DNA of 64,000 nt from an uncultured Geobacteraceae bacterium (GCA_903876875.1 CAIRBT010000073.1:1-64000); one strand, 5' to 3'; shown: positions 34,436 through 42,987, counted from the stretch's first letter. The notes: generated by a model not told the origin, from the sequence alone. Numbers and translations: made by a program.

Positions 34436-34504
34436 GCCCTACCCTCCGGTTAAATTATTACGTTACTGTCATATTTTTGACAGCTCACTTCATCACCAGC
34501 TCAA

Positions 34505-35156
34505 TCATGTCACCAGATATCCAAAACGAACGGCTCCCCAATGCTTGTCATTAATAATAATTGGTAACGACATGTCATTCATTACTTCGCCAGTATCCCG
34601 CATATAGGTTTGCAAGAGAAAACCATCTTCATTCTTAGCAGCCCGGATAGGCGTCCTCCAGTGAAGTCGTCAACATGATAGCACCGTTAAAGCCATCTTC
34701 GGGGTGACATCCTTTGCAGCGAGCTTCGTTATTCAAGGGTAAAACAGATGTTACCGTATGTATCCCGTTGATTGTACGATTGATACTTCGTGCCTTCCCC
34801 TCTTTGAAGGCTTCAAGCACCAGTGGTTCGGGAAGACCACCAGTGGAGAGTGATCCAGATTTTTTATAGACGCCCAAATCAACAACAGTTTTATTATCTT
34901 TCATCTGTTTGACATATTGATTCACCGCTTCTGGATTACCGAGCATCATAAACTCGTTCACGGATTGTCGAATTGAAGCGACCAACTCTCGTGACGCCGA
35001 CACTTTAAGATCCATAATCGAATTTATACTCAACCAGAGTGCGGTACAACCAAGGATGGTGAAGCCAATAAACAGCGTACTGCTGATTATTAACAACACT
35101 TTTGTGGCTAGTTTGAATGTAATGTTACGTTGTGGTAATGGTGACTGCCGTATCAT
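34505..35156 (-). pseudogene. Chemoreceptor with internal deletion
   Basis: The intact frame (34635-35156, 173 residues) has a transmembrane helix (about 18-42) and a periplasmic sensor with haem motif CKGCH (147-151), the front of a haem-containing methyl-accepting protein. It stops at PGC. A second frame resumes at about 34650 with IRAAKNEDGFLLQTYMRDTG and EVMNDMSLPI, then HWGAVRFGY, to a stop at 34505-34507. That segment resembles the far C-terminal part of some chemoreceptors. The HAMP and signalling helices between them are gone. I infer an internal deletion plus a frame change; the truncated sensor could still be made. Its ATG overlaps the cheW stop. Confidence 0.75.
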
Positions 35157-35671
35157 TATTTAGGTGCATCTCCCCGTTTATTATGAAGCAACTCGTTTTC
35201 CTCATTGGAGAACATCAGATCGAGATTTAACAGCACCAAGAGCTGTTCTCCGTGATTAATGACGCCTGATATGTACTCATGGCCTACACCACCAGAAGCG
35301 ACCGAAGGTGACGGCTGTATTTCACTTGCAGAAACACGAATTACCTCTGATACCGAATCAACAGTAAACCCTAAAAGTTCACCCGCAACGTCCATAATGA
35401 TAACCCGTGTATGGCTGCTGTTTTCCGTTTCCATGAGACCGAATCTTTTACGCATAGAAATAATGGGAATAACTTTACCACGGAGATTAATAATACCTTC
35501 AACGTAGTGAGGTGTATTCGGCATGTGCGTTATCGTAACCATCCGAATTATTTCACGTACTTTTAACACCTCAAGCCCATATTCTTCATTATCCAGATGG
35601 AAACTGACCATTTGGATAAGCTCACTCAGATTTTCTTTATAATTAAGCGTTACTGCGGGTAAATTATTCAT
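35156..35671 (-). CDS. cheW: CheW-type coupling protein
   Basis: A 171-residue CheW-domain protein linking receptors to CheA. Typical segments are VSFHLDNEEYGLEVLKVREI, INLRGKVIPIISMRKRFG and GFTVDSVSEVIRVSASEI. The ATG at 35671 has GAGG 6 bases upstream; a TTG two codons earlier is less likely. It sits between the intact MCP and the deleted one and overlaps the latter's start (TAATG). Confidence 0.93.
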   Translation of the reverse strand: MNNLPAVTLNYKENLSELIQMVSFHLDNEEYGLEVLKVREIIRMVTITHMPNTPHYVEGIINLRGKVIPIISMRKRFGLMETENSSHTRVIIMDVAGELLGFTVDSVSEVIRVSASEIQPSPSVASGGVGHEYISGVINHGEQLLVLLNLDLMFSNEENELLHNKRGDAPK

Positions 35672-35685
35672 ATGCAACCTCTTTA

Positions 35686-37323
35686 TTAAACTCGGAATTT
35701 ATGAATAAGAGTCTGAAGCTGCTGTGCCTGTACGGCGAGCTGCGAAGCTGCGCCAGCTGTTTCTTCAGCACCCCGTGCAGACTGATGGACAATATCGGTG
35801 ACCTGTTGGATATTGTGAGTGACATCATTTGTTGTTGAAGTCTGCTCTTCCGCTGCTGTAGCAATCTGATTTATTTGCATCGTTACTTCATTAATGCGTT
35901 CGAGAATTTCCGCAAGTGCCTGGCCTGATTTTTGAGAGGTAACGGCACCTTTCTCAACCTCATGAACACCATCTTCCATTGCATGAACAGCCGCTTTCGT
36001 TTCATTCTGAATGGCTTTAATCATCTCACTAATCTCTCTGGTCGCCTTTGTCGTTCTCTCCGCCAAAGCACGAACTTCATCCGCAACAACAGCAAAGCCT
36101 CTGCCCTGTTCTCCCGCACGGGCAGCCTCTATGGCTGCATTCAATGCTAAAAGGTTAGTCTGGTCAGCAATATCTTCGATGGTACCGACGATCTCACCAA
36201 TCTGTTCGGAACGTGTACCAAGTGCCGCCACCGTCACAGAAGTTTGACGCACTCTATCAGCAATTGTATTCATACCGCGGATAGTCTCGTTAACAACGGT
36301 CGCCCCCCCCGTTGCACAATCTGCGGTAAGCCGTGAGGCATCTGCAGCCATTGAGCAGTTACGTGCAATGTCTGTACTCGTGGCGGACATCTCTTCACTT
36401 GCTGTTGCAACTGAATTGACTTGAGCCGCGACCTCTTCAGTGCCCGTGGCAATTTGCTCGGCTGTTGAGTGCAACTGATGAGAAGCTGAGGCAATTCCTG
36501 ACGATATATCAACAGTTTGAGAAACAAGCTGCCGTAGATTATCAACCATCGTTTTCATGGCAAACATCACGCTACTACTATCGCCAAACGTCACAGCAAC
36601 GGTGTGAGTCAGATCACCATCAGCGACTAAAACGGCTATTTCCTGCACCTGTGTCGGATCACCACCCAATTGCCGTTGTATGTTACGTGATATCAACAGG
36701 CCTAAAACAATTGACAGTACAAAGCCCATTATGGTGAAGCAGACCATATATGTAGTTGCTCTCTTTGCCAGAGAGGTGTTGTACTCTGAGGTTAATTTAG
36801 CCTGCGCCTCCTTTGATTCCATTAATTTATCCAATAATTCTTGCTCGTGCAGTCCTGCTTTTTTAGCATCACCATGCAGAAGTGCAACGGCTTCAGCATC
36901 TTTCTTGGCATCATCAAGCTCCAAAATTTTGGTAATAAAATTACTATAGACATTACGAGCTTCTTTAAATTCGGCAAAAAGCTTATGTCCATCATCTGTT
37001 AAAATAGTTTTTTCGAACTTATCTGAACGTTCTGTTATAGTTTGCCTTAATTTACTGATATTATCTCGATATAACTGACTCTCTTTGGCGTCCTTGGCTT
37101 CTACTGCGTCACGCAGGTTGACGCGAACCCGCTGGAAGGCGACAGATATATCTGCAAGATCTGCCAATGGGACAGTAATCTTGGCATATAATTTTTCATC
37201 TTGGGCATCTATCTGTTTTATTGAGACAACACCAATACCACCAACCACCGTAGCCACTATGGCGACCGTGATAAACCCAAATAACAGCTTGGAACTCAAA
37301 CGCAGCGAAGAAAACCAATTCAT
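35686..37323 (-). CDS. Methyl-accepting chemotaxis protein (4HB sensor)
   Basis: A 545-residue receptor. An N-terminal transmembrane helix (about 14-34), a four-helix-bundle periplasmic domain (about 35-185), a second helix (about 188-210), HAMP, and the signalling bundle with hairpin tip [20 protein letters not shown] and [18 protein letters not shown] are present. The C-terminus lacks an obvious CheR-tethering pentapeptide. The ATG at 37323 follows GAGGATGG; an in-frame GTG lies 15 bases upstream. It is 14 bases before cheW in the same operon. Confidence 0.95.
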   Translation of the reverse strand: MNWFSSLRLSSKLLFGFITVAIVATVVGGIGVVSIKQIDAQDEKLYAKITVPLADLADISVAFQRVRVNLRDAVEAKDAKESQLYRDNISKLRQTITERSDKFEKTILTDDGHKLFAEFKEARNVYSNFITKILELDDAKKDAEAVALLHGDAKKAGLHEQELLDKLMESKEAQAKLTSEYNTSLAKRATTYMVCFTIMGFVLSIVLGLLISRNIQRQLGGDPTQVQEIAVLVADGDLTHTVAVTFGDSSSVMFAMKTMVDNLRQLVSQTVDISSGIASASHQLHSTAEQIATGTEEVAAQVNSVATASEEMSATSTDIARNCSMAADASRLTADCATGGATVVNETIRGMNTIADRVRQTSVTVAALGTRSEQIGEIVGTIEDIADQTNLLALNAAIEAARAGEQGRGFAVVADEVRALAERTTKATREISEMIKAIQNETKAAVHAMEDGVHEVEKGAVTSQKSGQALAEILERINEVTMQINQIATAAEEQTSTTNDVTHNIQQVTDIVHQSARGAEETAGAASQLAVQAQQLQTLIHKFRV

Positions 37324-37349
37324 AATAACCATCCTCACAATGCAACTAT

Positions 37350-37646
37350 TTATTTAGACACATACGGTACCATTACAAAAAAGCGCCCTTCTTCCTCTTG
37401 GACTTGCTTAAAAACATTACACTCTAAACAGGTTGAGACGCTTTTAAGAGAGGAACACTTATATTTATGGCTGTTACCAAAGGTTCCACAGACCGCCCAG
37501 CAAAGCCTTCCACCATTTACGCCATGATTTAAGCCATTAAGGATACGTGCAATTGACGTCTGACAAACACCGAGGTCATTTGTGTTTACGCCATCTGTTT
37601 CTCTTCCGCATTTCATCACTTCCCAGCAGTTCTTGTAATCAGTCAT
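37350..37646 (-). CDS. Two-CW-domain Cys-rich protein
   Basis: A 98-residue protein with paired Cys-Trp motifs: [11 protein letters not shown] at the start and [11 protein letters not shown] in the middle, and later [19 protein letters not shown]. This arrangement matches the two-CW-domain family, small proteins often found next to chemoreceptors and PAS sensors. The eight cysteines suggest a metal centre or redox role, which is inferred. It is the first gene of the MCP-cheW operon, behind promoter motif copy B. Confidence 0.8.
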   Translation of the reverse strand: MTDYKNCWEVMKCGRETDGVNTNDLGVCQTSIARILNGLNHGVNGGRLCWAVCGTFGNSHKYKCSSLKSVSTCLECNVFKQVQEEEGRFFVMVPYVSK

Positions 37647-37795
37647 GGCAACTGGATCTTACGACTTACACGTAGTTGTGTATAAAGATAATTTATAACG
37701 AACAACCAAACCTCCTGTGAATAGACCAATGTACCTGAGGGCCATTATAAATAAGACAATCTGACACCGGCAATACCAATAGGAACTTAACGACA

Positions 37796-37840
37796 CTAAT
37801 AACATACAATTAACCGATTGTATGTCGTAGGAAGACTACA
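37796..37840 (-). promoter_or_regulatory. Shared promoter motif, copy B (two-CW/MCP/cheW operon)
   Basis: Minus strand: TGTAGT, 7 bases, CGACATACA (37819-37840), with ATACAA (37818-37823) as -35, 16-base spacer and TATTAG (37796-37801) as -10. The first gene starts about 150 bases further. Upstream sequence (37841-37876) is AT-rich and shares TTTTAGAATGA with copy C. Confidence 0.65.
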
Positions 37841-37958
37841 AGATAAAATAAATTTTAAAAACAGCTTTATTTTAGAATGAAGGGGGTAAACTCACTGCGG
37901 AAATGGGCCACGCGAGGGGTATATGTCAAATGGCAAGTCAGCACGCAAAGGAGCATTT

Positions 37959-38018
37959 ATGGCAACGACAACATTCGATACACTGAAGTTTGTGCAGCGG
38001 AGGTTACCATTTTGCTGA
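37959..38018 (+). pseudogene. DUF1640-like gene stub
   Basis: An ATG after AAAGGAG starts MATTTFDTLKFVQRRLPFC and stops. The first eleven residues match the usual N-terminus of DUF1640/CCDC90-type coiled-coil proteins (MATxTFDTLKxVK). The remaining protein is missing. It is probably the left end of a deleted gene. Confidence 0.5.
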
Positions 38019-38064
38019 ATATGTGCTGAATAATTTCGTTGTTGAATAATTTAGCCACAAAAAC

Positions 38065-38091
38065 GGGCTTGAGCGAAATCGCTGCAAGCCC
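38065..38091. terminator. Bidirectional intrinsic terminator
   Basis: GGGCTTG with CAAGCCC, extended by GAGCGA/TCGCT-type pairing, forms a strong stem (38065-38091). On the minus strand it is followed by GTTTTT, which suits termination of the cheA-PilZ operon. On the plus strand it is followed by TTTGTTT. Confidence 0.75.
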
Positions 38092-38103
38092 TTTGTTTAT
38101 CTC

Positions 38104-38131
38104 TGGTAGCTGAGGCCTGGCTCGAACCGGC
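38104..38131 (-). other. tRNA 3'-end-like fragment
   Basis: On the minus strand the sequence reads as a T-arm (GCCGG, loop TTCGAGC, CAGGC, one mismatch) followed by seven acceptor-like bases and ACCA. Upstream bases on that strand do not give a D-arm or matching acceptor 5' strand, so it is not a complete tRNA. It may be an attachment-site scar from an integrated element, or chance. Confidence 0.3.
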
Positions 38132-38193
38132 ATGCTCTTGCGTTTATCAGTTACAAGTTACACTGTTATCGGGGGGATGTCGAGTGTACCTTA

Positions 38194-38880
38194 TCACAAC
38201 CGGTCATGGTCGTTATCTTTCGCCACTTTAAGGAGTCTGCAAAGCGTATCCTCTAGGACACCCGTCATCCGTGAAAAATATCCACCAATGCCCGGCGGCG
38301 TATGAAAACCCCATTCGATAATCTTCACTACGGTCAATTCCAGTGAAATTTGTAACGTTGGCATCGAAATCTCGACCACCTCACCTGGGGTAAAAACCTC
38401 TGTGTTCGGAGTGGCAACGAACATGCCTGTCCAGGAGATATCCGTTGTGTAGGCTCTCTGGTCTTTTATGGTAACGGGGATTGTGAAGCACCTTCTTCGG
38501 CTTGAACGTAGTTTGCGTGGGGTAAAAGCAGCACAGGTTTTATCGACAAAGTGTGAGAGGCTTTTGTCTTGCGCGGCATCGCCTGACATTGCCATGGGCA
38601 CCAACATGAAACCAAGAGCCTTCACCTTGAGAACGGGGAAATATTCGGAAAGTGTATAGGCGATCTGTTTTTCTTCGCCTTTGGATTTAATCATTGTGAC
38701 AAGGTCAACTATAATTCCGGAACAGGCCGTATGCTGGGCAAAAAGTTCTGCTTCAGCGAACGAGTCGAAGGCCATAGCATTTGCTCCGTGCATGTGCAGA
38801 CTTGCAGTCAGGACGTGCTTGGTGGCCGGATTATATGAGATTACCAGTATGGGACTGGCCTGGTTTAATTCCATACCCAC
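38194..38880 (-). CDS. PilZ-domain protein (c-di-GMP binding)
   Basis: A 228-residue protein. The C-terminal PilZ domain (about 125-225) has the c-di-GMP-binding pattern: the arginines in SSRRRCFTIPV and the (D/N)xSxxG motif in TTDISWTGMFVATP. The N-terminal 110 residues look like a degenerate receiver without a clear phospho-acceptor. It lies 22 bases after cheA, so it likely connects c-di-GMP level to chemotaxis or motility. The start appears to be GTG (38880) after AAGG; an ATG two codons later is possible. A terminator follows about 100 bases downstream. Confidence 0.85.
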   Translation of the reverse strand: MGMELNQASPILVISYNPATKHVLTASLHMHGANAMAFDSFAEAELFAQHTACSGIIVDLVTMIKSKGEEKQIAYTLSEYFPVLKVKALGFMLVPMAMSGDAAQDKSLSHFVDKTCAAFTPRKLRSSRRRCFTIPVTIKDQRAYTTDISWTGMFVATPNTEVFTPGEVVEISMPTLQISLELTVVKIIEWGFHTPPGIGGYFSRMTGVLEDTLCRLLKVAKDNDHDRL

Positions 38881-38902
38881 AACAAAACCTTCATAGTATC
38901 TC

Positions 38903-40711
38903 CTACTTTATGAAATCACACATACCAATTGGATCCACAATCAGAGCCACCCGCCCGTCTCCCAAGATGGTAGAACCGGCGATACAGGGTATATTAACAA
39001 GATACTTCCCCAGTGACTTGATTGCGACCTCTTGCTGTCCCACTAACCGCGTGACCACCAATCCTACCCGCTTATCCGCAGAACCAATGACTACCACGTA
39101 ACAGGTAACGTCAGGTTCACGCTCCTGCTGAACCTGAAAGACACTCTGGAGTCGTATAAGAGGGATCACTCGATCGCGAAGCTTGAGAACTTCCTGGTTG
39201 CCAATGGTATGAAATTGCTGCTGTTCAACTCGTAATGTTTCCAGGACAGAAGAGAGCGGTACACAGTACACTTCTGACTCCACCTCAACCAGCAGTGACT
39301 GAATAATAGCCAGTGTCAGTGGCAGACGGAGGACAAATTCAGACCCCCTGCCCTTGTCGCTCTTGATATCAATCAAACCGTTCAGTTTTTTGATATTGGT
39401 TTTCACCACGTCCATACCAACACCACGGCCAGAAAGATCTGACGTTACCTCCTTGGTGGAAAAGCCTGGTAGAAAGATCAGGTCAAAGATCTCCCGCTGG
39501 CTCATGCCTACCAGCTGTTCTTCACTTATCAGCCCCTTTTCGACCGCTTTGCTGCTCACCCGATCAGTGTCGATACCACGGCCATCATCCGTAATACTGA
39601 TAACAATCTGGTTTCCTTCGTGGAGTGCAGACAGTACCAAAACGCCGCAACGCGGCTTGCCTGACGCCAGGCGCTCTTCTGGGGATTCCAAGCCATGGTC
39701 TAAGGCATTACGAATGAGATGTATTAAAGGATCGCCAATTTCATCCACCACAGAGCGATCAAGCTCGGTCTCTTCGCCCACGATCTGAAGATCGACCTCT
39801 TTCTGTAAGTCACGGGAAACACTCCGGACGATACGGGGAAATTTTTTAAAAACATTACCAACCGGTATCATACGCATCTTGAGCACCTGCATCTGTAATT
39901 CCGATGTCACGAAACTCATTCGTTTGGTAAGTTTGCCGAATTCTTCCTTAAAGTTCAGTTGGTCATCGCTATTTTGCTGGCGTTCTTGATTAAGCTGCGT
40001 CATCCGATTACGTTCAAGCACCAATTCACCCACTTGATCCATCAGGTCATCCAAACGCTTGACGTCAACACGAACCGTCGAGTTATCAGTTAATGGTTCC
40101 TTCGCCTCAAGCTGCCGAGGTCGGGGGACAGGTGATGGTTTTACTACGATAGCGGGAGCAGCAGTGATACCAGGTGATGACACTCCGCTCCCGACTACGG
40201 GTGCAGGTTCTTGTACTAAAAGAGCTGACTCATTCGACTCCGCTATCGTTTTCTCCTGCGGCACCGGCTCCGGCACACCTTCTGCTACCACCTCAGAACC
40301 AGAAATATTCAGCAGCTTAACCGTCGAATTATTAATTGCTATGAGTCGTTCGATTGTTTCACCGGTTTCCCGTTCCTTACCTTCACCATTGCGAATATCA
40401 CCGATAAGAAGCTTTACCAGGTTGGTTGCCTCAAGAATGACGTCCATAATCTCATGGGTCAGGTGAATATCCCCATTACGAAGCCGATTCAGCACATTTT
40501 CAGCTTCATGGGTGACACGGATTAATGCTTCAAAACCCATGATGCCAGAAGCACCTTTAATGTTATGTACAAACCTGAAAATCTGATTGAGCAACGCGGT
40601 ATCTTCCGGGCTTTTTTCAAGCACGATAAGATCATCGTCCAGTAATTCCAAAATTTCTCTCATCTCAGAAATAAATGCTTCCAACATTTCTTGATCATGC
40701 TCTATCGGCAT
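38903..40711 (-). CDS. cheA: Chemotaxis histidine kinase CheA
   Basis: A 602-residue CheA. The P1 Hpt domain has His49 in FRFVHNIKGASGIMG. A low-complexity linker rich in Pro/Val (about 135-200) takes the place of a clear CheY-binding P2. The dimerisation domain starts at DVKRLDDLMDQVGELVLERN. The P4 kinase has LIRNALDHGLESPEERL, DDGRGID and GRGVGMDVVKTNI, and a CheW-like P5 closes the protein. Start ATG 40711 has GAGGAAG upstream. No cheR, cheB or classical cheY is in the window, so it may share them with another locus. Confidence 0.96.
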   Translation of the reverse strand: MPIEHDQEMLEAFISEMREILELLDDDLIVLEKSPEDTALLNQIFRFVHNIKGASGIMGFEALIRVTHEAENVLNRLRNGDIHLTHEIMDVILEATNLVKLLIGDIRNGEGKERETGETIERLIAINNSTVKLLNISGSEVVAEGVPEPVPQEKTIAESNESALLVQEPAPVVGSGVSSPGITAAPAIVVKPSPVPRPRQLEAKEPLTDNSTVRVDVKRLDDLMDQVGELVLERNRMTQLNQERQQNSDDQLNFKEEFGKLTKRMSFVTSELQMQVLKMRMIPVGNVFKKFPRIVRSVSRDLQKEVDLQIVGEETELDRSVVDEIGDPLIHLIRNALDHGLESPEERLASGKPRCGVLVLSALHEGNQIVISITDDGRGIDTDRVSSKAVEKGLISEEQLVGMSQREIFDLIFLPGFSTKEVTSDLSGRGVGMDVVKTNIKKLNGLIDIKSDKGRGSEFVLRLPLTLAIIQSLLVEVESEVYCVPLSSVLETLRVEQQQFHTIGNQEVLKLRDRVIPLIRLQSVFQVQQEREPDVTCYVVVIGSADKRVGLVVTRLVGQQEVAIKSLGKYLVNIPCIAGSTILGDGRVALIVDPIGMCDFIK

Positions 40712-40823
40712 CAGCACTTCCTCTCAACAGAGCAAAAGCAATACTCACGAGCGATCATTTTCCACTCTCTCAGCATCACATTTCACTCCTACAAAATACC
40801 CGTACGCGTAAGGTTATTCTGTC

Positions 40824-40868
40824 AGAATAACAGCAATCAACAGCTTTGTCTGTCGCGGAACAACTACA
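40824..40868 (-). promoter_or_regulatory. Shared promoter motif, copy C (cheA-PilZ operon)
   Basis: Minus strand: TGTAGT, 7 bases, CGACAGACA (40847-40868), AGACAA as -35 (40846-40851), 16-base spacer and TATTCT as -10 (40824-40829). A perfect 8-bp dyad GTTATTCT/AGAATAAC (40813-40831) overlaps the -10 and may be an extra operator. CheA starts about 110 bases downstream. The upstream AT-rich tract (40869-40905) is similar to those of copies A and B. Confidence 0.7.
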
Positions 40869-40934
40869 AATCAAAAAAATTAAAATAATATATTTATTTT
40901 TTTAGAATGAATGAGGTACGCGCACCACGAAAAA

Positions 40935-40996
40935 GGGCACCCGCGAGGGGTGCCCTACAATGAGATTTCCGTAGGGGCGACCCCATGTGGTCGCCC
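40935..40996. repeat. Pair of palindromic intergenic repeats
   Basis: GGGCACCC with GGGTGCCC (40935-40955) and GGGCGACC with GGTCGCCC (40975-40996) are two perfect 8-bp hairpins 19 bases apart. They resemble dispersed GC-rich palindromes common between bacterial genes. The first has a partial counterpart near 37903-37915 (CACGCGAGGGG). Confidence 0.5.
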
Positions 40997-41446
40997 GGTT
41001 TTGAATGGATGGTGGCACCGATGGTGACGGGTAAAACAGTCGAACGCCCAATTTTAACCGCTGATGGAGCTCATTATATCACGGGTACGCCAGAACGTGC
41101 CGGATACCCGGTGCGATATTTTGGGCTAAAAATAACGGGTATCCATATTTCATGATTGATTTGGGGGGTATCCGGCCAATCACACCACCAGCTCGGTAAG
41201 TAATTAGGCTTGAGCAAAAATACCGTACGGAAATAGTCAAACGTGAACGTACGAAAGACGTCGGCTGGCAATGCAACGCATGGCCAACGGTTTTCCCGGA
41301 TGGAGAGGTCGGGTTCGCAGTACGTACTGTCATATGCAACAGATCAAACGAAATTCAACTGTCACATACGGCGGCTTCCCGCTTCCCCCGTCAAACCACA
41401 CGTAATATCCCCTTTCTAATCAGTATGTTGACCTCCCCAGCTCCTC
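40997..41446. other. Intergenic stretch, no gene recognised
   Basis: About 450 bases without a convincing gene. A 9-bp inverted pair, GGATACCCG (about 41102-41110) and CGGGTATCC (about 41138-41146), is visible. Short open frames on the minus strand lack recognisable domains and could be scraps of a decayed gene. Confidence 0.4.
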
Positions 41447-41462
41447 TGGCACGTTAGTCGCA
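41447..41462 (+). promoter_or_regulatory. Candidate sigma-54 promoter
   Basis: TGGCACGTTAGTCGCA has GG (41448-41449), ten bases, GC (41460-41461), the exact -24/-12 spacing. The -24 element TGGCAC is consensus; the -12 is TCGCA rather than TTGCA. It lies about 78 bases upstream of the exported Lys/Ala-rich gene. Confidence 0.5.
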
Positions 41463-41539
41463 ACGAAGATCACTACCAACGAGTACATGGAGAAGCTCAA
41501 GAGTTCGCCAGATACTTTACCATACTGGAGGTAGCACCT

Positions 41540-41893
41540 ATGAAAAGAATACTCACCGTCGTCTCCGCCCTCGCACTCATGTCATTCACCACAGCAGTAT
41601 TTGCGTCTGAAGCACAAAAACCAGTCGTTATTGCCGATGATGCGACGGTTGCTCCGACGGACGATGTCATGAAAAAGCACGAAAAGGCACTGAAAGCCGA
41701 AGGAAAAGCGGCGAAGGAAAAAGTGGAGGCGGAAGCAAAAGCGGTAAAAGCAAAATCGAAAGCTGAAGCAAAAGCGGCAAAAGCAAAAATCAAGGCTGAA
41801 GCGAAGGAAGCAAAAGCAAAGATAAAAGCTGCGAAAGCGAAAGCAAAAACAGAAGCAGACGCGGCTAAAGAAAGCACTCCAGCAGAAAAGTAG
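41540..41893 (+). CDS. Exported Lys/Ala-rich repetitive protein
   Basis: A 117-residue protein with a signal peptide (MKRILTVVSALALMSFTTAVFA, cleavage after Ala22). Residues about 43-110 are almost only Lys, Ala and Glu in imperfect AEAKA/AKAKIK repeats, predicting a long charged helix. It could bind polyanions or act as a TolA-like spacer, but low complexity prevents a family call. The ATG follows GGAGG. It is 40 bases upstream of a CsbD-like stress protein and probably co-expressed. Confidence 0.7.
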   Translation: MKRILTVVSALALMSFTTAVFASEAQKPVVIADDATVAPTDDVMKKHEKALKAEGKAAKEKVEAEAKAVKAKSKAEAKAAKAKIKAEAKEAKAKIKAAKAKAKTEADAAKESTPAEK

Positions 41894-41933
41894 TCAGGAA
41901 AGCGGCAGACACCATCAAAAAAGGAGCACTACT

Positions 41934-42113
41934 ATGACCTCACATACGAGAGACAAAATTGAAGGCAAATTTCACGAAGTAAAGGGCAAGACCAAAGAGG
42001 TTGCCGGAAAACTCACGGGAAATCATACGTTGGAAGCCGAAGGAACCGCTGAGAACATAGCCGGTCAAATTCAGGAAAAAGTCGGTCAGGCAAAAAAAGT
42101 TCTCGATAAATAG
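41934..42113 (+). CDS. CsbD-like stress protein
   Basis: A 59-residue hydrophilic protein, MTSHTRDKIEGKFHEVKGKT then KEVAGKLTGNHTLEAEGTAE and a C-terminal GQIQEKVGQAKKVLDK. The KIEGK...KGK.KE..GK.......AEG..... pattern is that of the CsbD family, small general-stress proteins of unknown biochemical role. AAGGAG precedes the ATG. The terminator at 42156-42189 ends this two-gene unit. Confidence 0.88.
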   Translation: MTSHTRDKIEGKFHEVKGKTKEVAGKLTGNHTLEAEGTAENIAGQIQEKVGQAKKVLDK

Positions 42114-42155
42114 TTTTTTCCCGTTGTAGGAGAGTGTTGTTGCAACACTCAGGAA

Positions 42156-42189
42156 AACGCCTCTGAAAACTCCCCAGAGGCGTTTTTTT
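42156..42189 (+). terminator. Intrinsic terminator after the CsbD-like gene
   Basis: AACGCCTCTG and CAGAGGCGTT (42156-42165 and 42175-42184) form a 10-bp stem followed by T residues to 42189. A separate 8-bp hairpin GAGTGTTG/CAACACTC (42132-42150) precedes it. Confidence 0.9.
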
Positions 42190-42357
42190 ATGTCGAGACA
42201 TCAATAAACAAAGTCAGACACCACGAAGCGGAACATACAGACAACGACCAACGCCAATTTATTTGGTTACGTTACAGCGCACCTCATTATTCCGGCAAAC
42301 CAGAAGCTCTCAGCACCGGGGCACTTTTGGCCTGCGACATGCCTTTCGCCAGAAATA

Positions 42358-42987
42358 TTACAGCTTGGGAATCCGGATCCGGCTGATCATGAGCGATCCG
42401 GAAACGGCAAACAAGAGCACCAGCGGATGCAGAATAAAACCGGCAACAGAAAGCTGACCAAACCAGAGATTCTCACGCAGGGCACCACTCCGGGCGGCCC
42501 AAAGCAGCATGATTACCAGCAGTAACGACGTCGGAATGGGCGTCCCTTCAAAATAGGCTACCTTGCCATCTTCCCCCGCCAGAGTTTCTGCCGTCACATT
42601 GTAGCGTGCCAGGCGGGAGACGCCACAGACCACGAAACCAATCAGCACGATACGGTCATAAAGCCCCTGCATACCGCACCCATAGGCGATGAGAGCCGGA
42701 GCCACCCCAAAGGAGATGACATCGGCAAGGGAATCAAGCTCCCGCCCCAGTCCGGAACTTTTCTGGCGCCAGCGGGCTATCCGGCCATCCATCACATCAA
42801 AAAACAATGCGCCCAAAAGCAGCCAGCACGCAAAGTACACATGGATGACGTCGGTTGTCTGAATATAGCTCACCATGGAAAAGAGTGCCCCGGTACCACA
42901 TACCGCATTGGCCAGTGTGAACCAGTCGGCAAGATGAAATTCCCGGATCATGGCAAAGGGTTTCTGTGGTGTATCTCCGTTTCTCAT
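42358..42987 (-). CDS. pssA: CDP-diacylglycerol-serine O-phosphatidyltransferase
   Basis: A 209-residue integral membrane protein that makes phosphatidylserine, the precursor of phosphatidylethanolamine. The CDP-alcohol phosphotransferase signature DxxDGxxAR...G...D...D is intact in DVMDGRIARW and GRELDSLAD (about 65-90). Several hydrophobic helices follow. The ATG is preceded by GAGGT. Homology cannot fully exclude another CDP-alcohol phosphotransferase, but the length and GVAPA segment favour PssA. Confidence 0.88.
   Translation of the reverse strand: MRNGDTPQKPFAMIREFHLADWFTLANAVCGTGALFSMVSYIQTTDVIHVYFACWLLLGALFFDVMDGRIARWRQKSSGLGRELDSLADVISFGVAPALIAYGCGMQGLYDRIVLIGFVVCGVSRLARYNVTAETLAGEDGKVAYFEGTPIPTSLLLVIMLLWAARSGALRENLWFGQLSVAGFILHPLVLLFAVSGSLMISRIRIPKL

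Noticed and set aside
38104-38172. A complete tRNA gene on the minus strand
   Set aside because: Only the T-arm and acceptor-like 3' end fit; there is no D-arm or matching 5' acceptor, and the anticodon-like stem has mismatches.
41074-41339. Overlapping minus-strand open frames of 65-86 codons
   Set aside because: No family resemblance and no start signals; the area looks like non-coding or decayed sequence.
41497-41877. Minus-strand Ala/Phe-rich open frame opposite the Lys/Ala-rich gene
   Set aside because: An antisense artefact of low-complexity Lys/Ala codons; the plus-strand protein has a signal peptide and ribosome site.
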